Positions 11,705 through 20,291 of a stretch of 64,000 nt of DNA are shown here, in pieces (within the stretch, counting starts at the first letter, position 1; each line of letters opens with the position of its first letter). Both the position numbers and the translations under genes were made by a program. The DNA is from Excoecaria cochinchinensis (taxonomy: Eukaryota; Streptophyta; Magnoliopsida; Malpighiales; Euphorbiaceae). The stretch is taken from NCBI GenBank assembly GCA_947683425.1, contig CANTUQ010000043.1, forward strand, positions 13,348,501 through 13,412,500, written 5' to 3'. The notes below the pieces were generated by a model that worked only from the letters and a program-made list of their open reading frames with translations, had not been told where the DNA came from and did no database searches.

Positions 11705-11705
11705 G

Positions 11706-11720
11706 TGGCGACTCCGCTGG
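11706..11720 (+). promoter_or_regulatory. Primer-binding site of O1
   Basis: TGGCGACTCCGCTGG, separated by one G from the LTR end ..TCACA. This is the site where a tRNA 3' end would prime minus-strand DNA synthesis. The same sequence follows the LTRs of O4, O2 and, with changes, O3. Confidence 0.88.
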
Positions 11721-12650
11721 AGACAATACTCGAGACTTCACTTCGAAAGTACCTTGGTTAAAATTTACAATTGAGTTTTAATTTAAAAGTTTTGTCCTTT
11801 TTTGAAACTGCATTGCATCTCATTAGAGCCTTAGATCTATGTTAGTTTGGTCCCTCTTTCAACCCCGGTGCGTTCTTGAAGCACGACCCTATGTTCACTC
11901 AATGTAGGGAAGTGTTAAGGATAATCACCAGCCCAAGCCTCGTACCATCATGGTATATTAAATGGAGACCCAATCGATCGTTACGCTCGTGATGAGCTAG
12001 ACCCATTGGCAGGGACCATACTTGGGTAGACCTAAAGTATCATCACCCTGGCCAAAGCTCATGTAATGGCAATAGATACTTCCCCTAGGTGGTATGAACC
12101 ATAATACCTTGCTTGCTATATGGATCATTTTGTATTCGATAACCCTAAATAATTTGATTGGTCACCTAATCAAAGGCTTTCATGCCCCAATAGGCCCATG
12201 TCAACTTATTCGGACTGCCTAAATACACAATGATCACAATCCATGTGCTTGTGCATTAGTTAAGAGAGGTTATGTTGCCGGGTTTTCACCGTGCACCATA
12301 CATGTCCATCGGGTTACCTGTTAACCCATGGATCAAGCCCACCTAGGACAGAGACCGTACGACCTCGTGTGTGGGGGAGATAAGGTTGGAAGGATCTATC
12401 TGCTTGCATGTGGTTGTGGATGATGCATTGCATATCTATGTCATTCATGCACAAATATTTTTTTTTATTTCTTCCCTATGTATACATCCTATTCTTTGCA
12501 TATAATTATTACATGTACATATCATCTTGTGTATAGTTTTTTAAATGTTTCACATGTATCATTGTAATCTCTTTTAGTCATTGTATACCATTTGTTGCAC
12601 AGCACGACCATGATTTGCATATTATTCATGCATCATTCTAACTCCTTACT
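11721..12650 (+). other. O1 untranslated leader
   Basis: About 930 bp without coding signal, conserved in reverse orientation in O4, O2 and O3 (for example CGTACCATCATGGTATAT and the later ACCGTGCACCATA..CATCGGGTTACC). No extra ORF upstream of gag is visible, unlike classical legume Ogre elements, so this family is Tat-like without ORF1. It ends in a pyrimidine tract leading to TTTTCAG at 12650-12656. Confidence 0.7.
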
Positions 12651-12660
12651 TTTCAGCCAT
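12645..12660 (+). promoter_or_regulatory. Splice-acceptor-like site before O1 gag
   Basis: CCTTACTTTTCAGCCATTG, with AG at 12655-12656, preceded by a pyrimidine tract. O2 keeps it as TTAATTTTTCAGCCATTA (AG at 38651-38652, minus). O3 has lost the AG (TTTTTTGGCCATC). The codons just after it (AI-x-DHL-xx-WF) are conserved in all three elements although no in-frame ATG lies upstream in O2, where a TAA closes the frame. Confidence 0.4.
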
Positions 12661-13818
12661 TGTAGACCATTTGCTTGGGTGGTTTAGGGATCCCAATAGT
12701 TATCTAAAAAGCGATAAGAACTTGAGTTGGCTAACAAAGGTTTAGTATCCTTACCAGACCATCTGAAGGTACTAGAAATGGCTGGCCCTTCATAACAAAA
12801 TGAAGAGACTCGCGCCCTGATTGCCCAGGAGATAGATAAAAGGTTTGAAGAGCTGGAAAAAAGGATGCTGGTTGTGATCAAAGAAAGAATGGATGCCATG
12901 GCGCTGGTTCTCCAAGCTCAGCTTATGGCAACAGCTCTCAACCAAGTAAAGCCGGCCACGGTCGAGAGGGCTCATACAATGACGGCTGCAGTACCTCCAT
13001 TTTCTTTCAAAACCAGAGACAATGGGCCACTTGATTCACCAGTTGAGCAAGGAGGAAATAGGAGGCCTACTCTAAAATATAGCACTATGCCTGAAGAGGA
13101 TGGGGCCCTTGTAATCACGCATAAAGATGAAAGCTCAGGAAGCCATAACAACAGTAAGGCAAGTGTTAAGGTTACAGAAGTCTCAGCCACTAGAGCAGTT
13201 TAGTCCCACCTCACTGTTTCGGGTAGGCCATTATCCTGGCACTTCACCTGTCTCATCAAGAAAGGGAAGTTACAACCCTTGTCGGCCGAGCCTGCCCCAA
13301 GTCAAGGATGCTCTAGACATAGAGCAGATTGGTACTGCGCATATCACCAGTATTCAGGGCATAGAATGGACTACTGTCATCCCTTGAGAGATCGTATTCA
13401 AGAACTGATGCCAGACCCAGAAAAGGAAAAGATTGTAGAAGCGCCAACCACGGAAGTAAAGCAAAGGCATTTTTCTAATTTGGGTGGATCTTGGTCCCGA
13501 GTCCTCAAGAGGCTGATGAAGGAGGGGATATTACAGCCATTGCCGAGTAGGCCTGCTAAAAGCAAGGGACAACCCGATCACAAAGGGGATGAGTATTGCA
13601 CCTTCCACCAGCACACCGGGCATACCACAGATTATTGCGAGCCCTTAAGACATGCCATTCAAGATTTGATTGATTCCAAGAAGATCTCCGACCCAGAAAA
13701 GCGAGAGGGAAAGAATAAGATGGACTATGTGCCTAAGTGGAAAGGCAGGACGGTTCTTAGGGATGATAATGGACCACCAACTGCAGCATCTGTGTTGACA
13801 AGAGCAAAAAATGATTAG
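12657..13818 (+). pseudogene. O1 gag remnant with two zinc-knuckle-like units, no capsid region
   Basis: The translation starts AIVDHLLGWFRDPNSYL and continues, after stops, into a helical, possibly coiled-coil segment (ALIAQEIDKRFEELEKRM, then ERMDAMALVLQAQLMATALN). It then passes a low-complexity linker to two copies of a zinc-knuckle-like unit: YCAYHQYSGHRMDYCHPLRD (near 13336) and YCTFHQHTGHTTDYCEPLRH (near 13594). Between them lies NLGGSWSRVLKRLMKEGILQ, typical of Tat/Ogre gag. The large capsid domain expected between coiled coil and knuckles is absent. Frames are broken near 13200; the longest open part is 13279-13818. O2 gag has the same layout with one knuckle. Confidence 0.85.
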
Positions 13819-14390
13819 CTATTTAGAATGTTCTTTTTATTTTTGAACTGCTAATAATGACATTCTGATTTCATTAATAAGATGAACGTTTTTGCTTACT
13901 TGTGTTATGTCTCTTATGATTTTACTATGCATAATCATGATCATAACTCATTCATATTTGACATTGATTCAGTTGATGCTACTCCATTTAATCTCAGAAC
14001 TTTGGAGAACCCAAAGAAAATCTTGATAGCATCTGTTACAACTCCTGAGGAGAGATTAAAACTTGAGAGAAATTCAACAAAATATAAAAAAGGTCTTTGC
14101 CTAGACATATGAAGACACACTAAGAGTTGATCGTGGAATCACTAGGCACATCATTCAAACACACCACAATCATGAACCGGCCACGTAGAAGCTCAAAAGA
14201 TTGAAGCTAGAAGGGGCAGAAATGGTCAAAAAGAGGAATCTACAAGCAGAAATGAAGCCAAAATTTCTAGTGGAAGTTCAATGCCAGACTCCTTTGGTCA
14301 ATATTGTCCCAAATCAATAAGATGAGGAGTGCGTGTATGTGTAAACTATTAGGATTTGAACAAAGCTTATCCTCGAAAAAAGAACAGAAA
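13819..14390 (+). pseudogene. O1 protease/RT linker and RT N-terminus
   Basis: An open stretch from 13882 encodes a typical Tat pol linker with ENPKKILIASVTTPEERLKL (near 14010). Frameshifted pieces follow that match the region before RT (DRGITRHIIQTHHNHEPA, KLKRLKLEGAEMV). It ends with GVRVCVNY, a stop, then DLNKAYPRK at about 14325-14385, the first conserved RT motif. Everything beyond (palm, thumb, RNase H) is missing; an A-rich tract of GAACAAAGAA-like repeats follows. Confidence 0.78.
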
Positions 14391-14580
14391 AAAGAACAAA
14401 AGAAAAAGAACAGAGAAAGAACAAAGAACGAAAAAAAAAAGAGAAAAATAAAATAAAAAAAAAGAGAGAAGGAAAAGAATCAATATGTAGATTGGAAAAC
14501 CATCATGGGGGGCAAGCTTTGTTCAAATCCCGCTGATCTACACATGCCCGTACTTTGCCATTTTTCTTGACTTCTGAAAA
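14330..14580. repeat. Inverted duplication of the RT N-terminal motif (O1)
   Basis: The plus-strand arm (14325-14385) encodes VRVCVNY-DLNKAYP. On the minus strand, 14508-14575 encodes KNGKVRACVDQRDLNKACP. The arms share TTTGAACAAAGCTT and flank an about 120-bp purine-rich spacer. The same head-to-head arrangement exists in O2 (37010-37240). A transcript across it could fold as an imperfect hairpin. Confidence 0.85.
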
Positions 14581-14639
14581 GTACCACAAGAATTATATCA
14601 ACTTGCAATAGATATAGGGTGCTCGAGCTAGGAAATAGA

Positions 14640-15360
14640 CAGGAAGGTGCGCCCTACAGCCCCAACGGACAAGGTCATGGCAAGATGGTCTCCCGCACCA
14701 CGTAAGGTTCAAGGATAGAAGGACACCTTATGGTTAAGGCTATGGAGTTGCTCCAGATGTATGGCATTAAAGACCACAAGTCCTCTCTGTATTGCCCTCA
14801 AACTAATGGGGCAGCAGAGGTTGCTAACAAGAAGATCTTGATCTAGATGGTTCAAAACAATAAGGACTGGGTAGAGAAATGGCCTTTTGCACTTTAAAGC
14901 TAGAGAACCGCCATCAGAACCTCTACAATAGTCACTTTTTATTCCTCGATACAGGGGGCAAAAGTAGTACAGCTAGTTGAAGTAGAGCTCAAATCTTTAA
15001 GGATGGTCATAGAAGCCCAGATTTCGAAAACCGACAGGGCGCGACAATGGCAGCAACAGTTTAACACGTCGAATAAGGACGAGTCATGAGATTACTATCA
15101 CAGTCAGATCTATCAGAGAAAACTCTACTCGATCATTCGGGAAGAAAGTCAGAAAGCGTCCACTGAAGGAGGGAGGTTTCGCCCTTAAGCAAATGAGTCC
15201 AAATGTTCCGTACAAATGAGGCAAGTTCGAACCAGTGCAGGAAGGCCTATTTATTCTTGAGAGGTTATTGTCCAAGGGAGCAGAGTTTCCAACAGACAGT
15301 GATGAAGATAACTTTAAAGAACCGATCAACATCAACAGACTCAAGGAAGTCTGTGGCTAA
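14640..15360 (+). pseudogene. O1 integrase remnant (C-terminal half)
   Basis: Around 14740-14950 the frame reads MELLQMYGIKDHKSSLYCPQ, TNGAAEVANKK, MVQNNKDWVEKWPFAL, then after stops RTAIRTSTIVT and VVQLVEVELKSLRMVIEAQ. These match the core-to-C-terminal part of a Tat integrase, including the conserved glutamate of the D,D-35-E triad in AAEVANKK. Downstream (15070-15350) is the decayed GPY/F-like tail. The N-terminal zinc domain and first catalytic aspartates are not readable here but are present in O2. Non-functional. Confidence 0.82.
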
Positions 15361-17640
15361 AGACTAAAAATCAAAAGAAGAGAATAAAAGCCCCGCAGGT
15401 TGAAAATCGAAAAAAGGCGGCCTTGCTAAAAATGGGCGCCTCGTCAGGGTGAAAACCGAAAAAAGGCACCCTGCGCAAAAATTAGAGGCTTAAGAGAAAA
15501 TGTCCAATCAAGAAAACCTGAGAGGGCTGATTGGAGACAGGAGTTTGATGCTTACAAGATATACTCTGAGATTAGATGTAGTTTTGCATTTTGAATCGAT
15601 GTTAGATAATGATCATGTATAGAGAAATCATACCGAAATGTACACAATCTTTGCAAATACATGTGTGCATTATTTTTTATTTTGTTTATAAAAAGAGAAA
15701 CATCGTTCATTCCTGAATGCATGAAATCTAAATGAGCACACTCTGCTCCTGCTCTCACCATTTGGATGTCTAAGTCGATGAGTTCTAGTATTGATTGCGG
15801 GACTAAGCACCTACCTCTTGAATGAATTAGTGGGAGTGAAAGAACAACCCCCGACAGATGGCATAATAGTCTTCGCCGACAGCTCGCCTAGAGGTCGTGA
15901 TGTTTAGAGGTAAGAGCCGAAGATAAAGGATATACCTTGGAAAGATAGAGGATGCCTCACTATATTGTTAATCCCTCTGAACTATAGAGCACAATGGGTA
16001 GGTAAGGTAAAAAGCAGCCCCATAAAGCCCTAAAGAACCCGATCCTCATCTGCTACCTCACCCAATCTAGCAACACATTCATCAAGGGAGGCCATGGAAT
16101 GCAATCGATCCCTAAGGAGAAAATGCCTCAGAGAATAATTGCGATTACTCTAGGAAGGGGCTTTGATAGCAGCTTCAACTTTTCTTGCAGCCATACCTGA
16201 AAGGCAAAAGAGTCTAAAGAAAAAAGGTCGTTAGAGATGAAAACCGTGACTGGCTCTCTAAGCAAAAGTTAGGCCACAGGGCAGGGTGAAAACCTGAAAA
16301 CAAGCAGTCTATCCTTCAAAAAATGAAAATGAATAAAAGCCACTGAGTGGGTTGGGTCCATTTCAGGCAAAAATTAGGCACAGGGTCTTGTGAAAATCCC
16401 CAAAGGGACTCATTTTCCGTTAAGAAAAGCTAGTGTGAAAATCCACAAGGGACGCACTACCTTTAAAACAATGACTTTTGAAGCCTGAAGCGATAAGGCG
16501 ATATTACGCCAAATAATTTCCCTTTAGGTGGTAGTGCATAATGCAGAATTTGATTTACAGTCCTGGGGGCAAAATGCTCATTGATCGGGGGGCAAAGATG
16601 CGCACGAGTCAGTTCTCCTTGAAAAGATTATGGGTCAGAGTCCGTAAAGCCAGGACAATGCTTTTCTACATCCTTGGGGGCATCAAACAATGTGAGCAGC
16701 CGAGCAGTACCCTTAATGAATCCCTTAACCACCTGGGATGTGGTCTATTCATTTTTGCATATCACATGCATGTCACGTGCATTCAGTCTTTTACACGTAT
16801 GGATATGCACACACGATTCTTGTACATTAATCCTTTACATGTATTTTCTGTATATAGTTTTGTATGTATATTTCACACACGTAATTCCATGTGCACACAC
16901 AATCTTTTGTATATATTGCTGTGCACATGACTCAGAGGGAAAGGATCGAATAGACCTCATGAGCAAGGGTGGTCCAAGAGATGGGTTCAGCTCAACATGA
17001 TCGGCCACTGTATCCGGCATAAAATCAGGTGAATATGTACAGAGGTGGAACGCCCAGAAGAGCAAGCCTATCCGGACACACCATGCTAAGGGCACTCCGA
17101 AATCACACAAATCTACAGAAAAGGAGATCCCTTGAGAAGCCGGACTACCCACACACACTTTAGGCAATCAGACGCAAAAATGGGCCGAGGTACGGTTTCA
17201 GCTCTACATCGGCGCTCATCCATGCCAAACAGTCAGATCAAAATAAAGGCCTCACGAGAATGGAATCTCGCGGCTCCCAAGAAGACATTTAAAAGAGCGA
17301 GCCTATTCATGCACACCATGCCGAGGGCAACTAGGTAAGTTTCTCTATCTTAAGACATACGCTCACACACATCACACAATAAGTGTACAAAATCCAAATT
17401 CAAATGTACAAAGAATACAACTCTTAAAAAAAAAAACAACAAAAAACAAACAAAAAAATAACAAAGACAAACAAACCAAAATAACAAAACAAAAAGAAGA
17501 TATTTTTAAGGCCTTGAAAATCCAATATACTGTTAAAATTCAAATACGTCCAAAATGTGAAAATTTAAAAAATTTCACAAACATCATTTTAAGGGACACC
17601 AAAGACATTGAAATCTCTCCGCTTGCAGGCAAACAACAAA
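15361..17640 (+). other. O1 3' non-coding region
   Basis: After pol comes a run of GGTTGAAAATCGAAAAAAGGCGG and GGGTGAAAACCGAAAAAAGG type motifs (15400-15475), a familiar signature of Tat/Ogre elements just past pol, repeated in weaker form near 16285 and 16390. A purine-rich GGGGGCAAAATG / GGGGGGCAAAGATG tract lies at 16565-16600. Sense ORFs near 16541-17000 are not conserved with O2 and are treated as chance. An A-rich CAAACAAA tract occupies 17405-17500. An antisense ORF is listed separately. Confidence 0.65.
15720..16194 (-). pseudogene. Antisense ORF (aORF) in O1 3' region
   Basis: On the strand opposite to pol an ATG at 16194 opens MAARKVEAAIKAPS, a stop, then NYSLRHFLLRDRLHSMASLD and CVARLGEVADEDRV; later pieces include RHPLSFQGISFIFG. 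The same frame is recognisable, decayed, in O2 (35075-35600, plus) and O5 (50275-50423, minus, starting VVARKAKASE). Extra ORFs antisense to pol near the 3' end are known in Tat-lineage elements. The O2 copy keeps IRQFGGIQDV, which resembles plant-mobile-domain-like aORF products. Function unknown; the family assignment is tentative. Confidence 0.55.
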
Positions 17641-17642
17641 AC

Positions 17643-17778
17643 CTCAAATATAATTTTCCTCTGAGGAGGCTCAAATACAATTTCCTCTCTAGAGGCTCAA
17701 ATCCAATTTCTTCTCTGCAGGCTCAAATATAATTTTCCTCTGAGGAGGCTCAAACATATTTTCCTCTCTGGAGGCTCG
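17643..17778 (+). repeat. Tandem array, about 27-bp units (CCTCTGAGGAGGCTCAAA)
   Basis: About five units of TTTTCCTCTGAGGAGGCTCAAAT-type sequence, with variants CTCTAGAGG, CTCTGCAGG and CTCTGGAGG that keep a self-complementary CCTC..GAGG centre. O2 carries the inverted counterpart (CCTCCTCAGAGGA units, about 34120-34310). Confidence 0.8.
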
Positions 17779-17782
17779 AAAT

Positions 17783-17923
17783 CAAAGTCTCTCAGTGAGC
17801 GTCAAAGTCTCTCAGTGAGCGTTAAAGTCTCTCAGTGAGCATCAAAGTCTCTCACTGAGCATCAAAGTCTCTCAGTGAGCATCAAAAACTCTCAGTGAGC
17901 ATCAAAGAATCTCAGTGAGCACA
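17783..17923 (+). repeat. Tandem array, 20-bp units (AAAGTCTCTCAGTGAGCATC)
   Basis: Seven consecutive 20-bp units, nearly identical, directly following the 27-bp array. The core CTCTCAGTGAG is partly self-complementary. No spacers separate the units, so this is a minisatellite. Confidence 0.88.
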
Positions 17924-18374
17924 CATTTTTAAAGTCTCCCTGCGAGCACAGAGCCCTCTCGAGAGTTATGCAGGACTTTTCAACAAGGAGGTTCTGATTG
18001 GAGATGATAGAGGAAAATGTATCTGGCATGTCACAGTCGATAAGGGATCTCTAAGAGGATGATACTCGAACTTTGCAAGAAGATGATGTCCGCACTTTAG
18101 ACGCCTGGAAAATGACTCGAGGCAATCAAGGGGAGGATGTTCATATTCCACAAATCCTTTTCTAGGCAAACAACTAACCGTCTTTTACGGGGCATCCATT
18201 TAACATCGACCCCAACATGTATTCATTGCCACAAGTAAGCATCTCTTTTATATACCTTGCACATTTGCTTTTCCCTTTTTTGTAGAAAAAAAAAGGAAGA
18301 AGAGGCTTAGGATAAGCGCCAGCAAAGAAAACAATGAATAAGTCACCATACCAACCTAAGGATGGTCAACAGTC

Positions 18375-19140
18375 AGGCTTTGGGTTAACCGGAGGGTGGT
18401 TAGCAAATTAGACACTACATCATAGTGGTTAGCAGATATTGTACTAGCCGGATGGGGATTAGCAGATCAGACATTGTACTGGCCGGATGGGGATTAGCAG
18501 ATCAGACATTGTACTGACTGGATGGTGGTTAGCAGATCAGAATATTGTACTAACCGGATGGGGGTTAGCAGATCAGAATATTGTACTAACCGGATGGGGA
18601 TTAGCAGATCAGACATTGTACTGACCGGATGGTGGTTAGCAGATCAGAATATTCTACTAGCTGAATAGGGGTTAGCAGATCAAAATATTGTACTTGCCGG
18701 ATGGGGGTTAGCAGATCAGACATTGTACTAGCCGGATGGGGGTTAGCAGATCAGAATATTGTACTAGCCGGATGGGGGTTAGCAGATCAGACATTGTACT
18801 AGCCAGATGGGGGTTAGCAGATCAGACATTGTACTAGCCGGATGGGGGTTAGTAGATCAGAACATTGTACTAGCCAGATGGGGGTAATAGATCAGATATT
18901 ATACTGACCGGATGGTGGTTAGCAGATCAGATGTTGTACTGACTAGATGGTGGTTAGTAGATCAGATATTATACTGACCTGATGGGGGTTAGCAGATAAG
19001 ATATTGTACTGACCGGATGGTGGTTAGCAGATCAGATATTATACTGACCGGATGGTGGTTAGCAGATAAGATATTGTACTGACCGAATGGTGGTTAGCAG
19101 ATATTACATTGACCGAATAATGGTTAGCAGATAGGATGTT
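18375..19140 (+). repeat. Tandem array, 35-36-bp units (CCGGATGGGGGTTAGCAGAT)
   Basis: Roughly twenty units of CCGGATGGGGGTTAGCAGAT followed by CAGACATTGTACTAG or CAGAATATTGTACTAA. Two sub-variants (35 and 36 bp) alternate in blocks, suggesting unequal exchange or slippage. It lies in the 3' region of O1, where Tat/Ogre elements are known to generate satellite repeats. Confidence 0.88.
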
Positions 19141-20230
19141 ACACGGATCGGTTGGAGGTTACCAAGGTTATGCTGTGCAAGCCCAGAAGCGGCTACCAAG
19201 ATAGAACGTTCAATCACATGCGATAGAATAGATCGCAACGGGATTATAGTTAGAAAACACTGCATCTCATAGACACTACGCGAGCTGAGACGAGGCCAGT
19301 GAGGGCACATGTGGTGGAACAGATCATAACGAGATTGTAGTTAGAGAACACTACATCTCACAACGGGATTGTAGTTAGAGAACACTACATCTCACAGACT
19401 CCGTGCGGGTCGGGACGAGGCTAGCGGGACACCGGCGATAGAACAGATCGCAACGAGATTGCAGTTAGAGAACACTGCATCTCACAATAGAGGTTGTAGT
19501 CAGAGACTACTGCATCTCACAGACTCCGTGCAGGCCGGAACGAGGCTAGCGGGACACCAGCGATAGAACAGATAGCAAATAGAGGTTGTAGTCAGAGAGT
19601 ACTGCATCTCACAGACACCGTGCAGGCCGGGACGAGGCTAGCGGATCACCAGCGGTAGAACAAATCGTAAACAGAGGTTGTAATAAGAGAGTACTGCATC
19701 TCACAGACATCGTGCAGGCCGGGACGAGGCTAGCGGATCACCAACGGTAAAACAAATCGTAAACAGAGGTTATAGTCAGAGAGTACTGCATCTCATAGAC
19801 TCCGTGCAGGCCGGGATGAGGCTAGCAGATCACAAACGATAGAACAGATCACAAATATAGGTTGTAGTCAGAGAGTACTGCATCTCACAGATACCGTGCA
19901 GGCCGAGATGTGGCTAGCGGGACATCAGCGATAGAACAGATCGCAAATTGAGGTTGCAGTCAGAGAGTACTATGTCTCACAGACACCGTGCAGGCCGAGA
20001 CGAGGCTAGCGGGACAGACCAGCCACCATACATGCCGAGACGAGGACAGCGGGACACATGCGATAGAACAGATCGCAACGGGATTGTGGTTAGAGAACAC
20101 AGCATCTAACAGATGCCGTGCAAGCCGACCGGAGGCGAGCGGGACAATGCGATAGAAAAGATTGCAAACGAGCCACAGTCTGATAGCACTACAGCTCAAA
20201 GGCAACAAGTCGCAACATTCCACACGGCAA
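19140..20230 (+). repeat. Tandem array, about 90-125-bp units (GATAGAACAGATCGCAA)
   Basis: About ten diverged units of the form CGATAGAACAGATCGCAAA, GTTGTAGTCAGAGAGTACTG, CATCTCACAGACACCGTGCA, GGCCGGGACGAGGCTAGCGG. Spacing between GATAGAACAGAT starts is about 90 bp in the middle and about 120 bp at the ends. This is the third unrelated array in the 3' region of O1. Confidence 0.85.
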
Positions 20231-20291
20231 AAAGGTAAGGGCTGCCTCAGGTACGCATCTCTTTCCTTCTTCTCTGAATTTTGGCTCATCT

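Noticed and set aside
16541..17000. Two sense ORFs of 108-129 codons in the O1 3' region
   Set aside because: The homologous O2 region (about 34400-34760) does not keep the frames, and the sequence contains repeated CACACA/TGTATA tracts; treated as chance.
17783..19140. Regular repeats that could suggest a CRISPR array
   Set aside because: Units are directly adjacent with no unique spacers, and the context is a plant retrotransposon 3' region.
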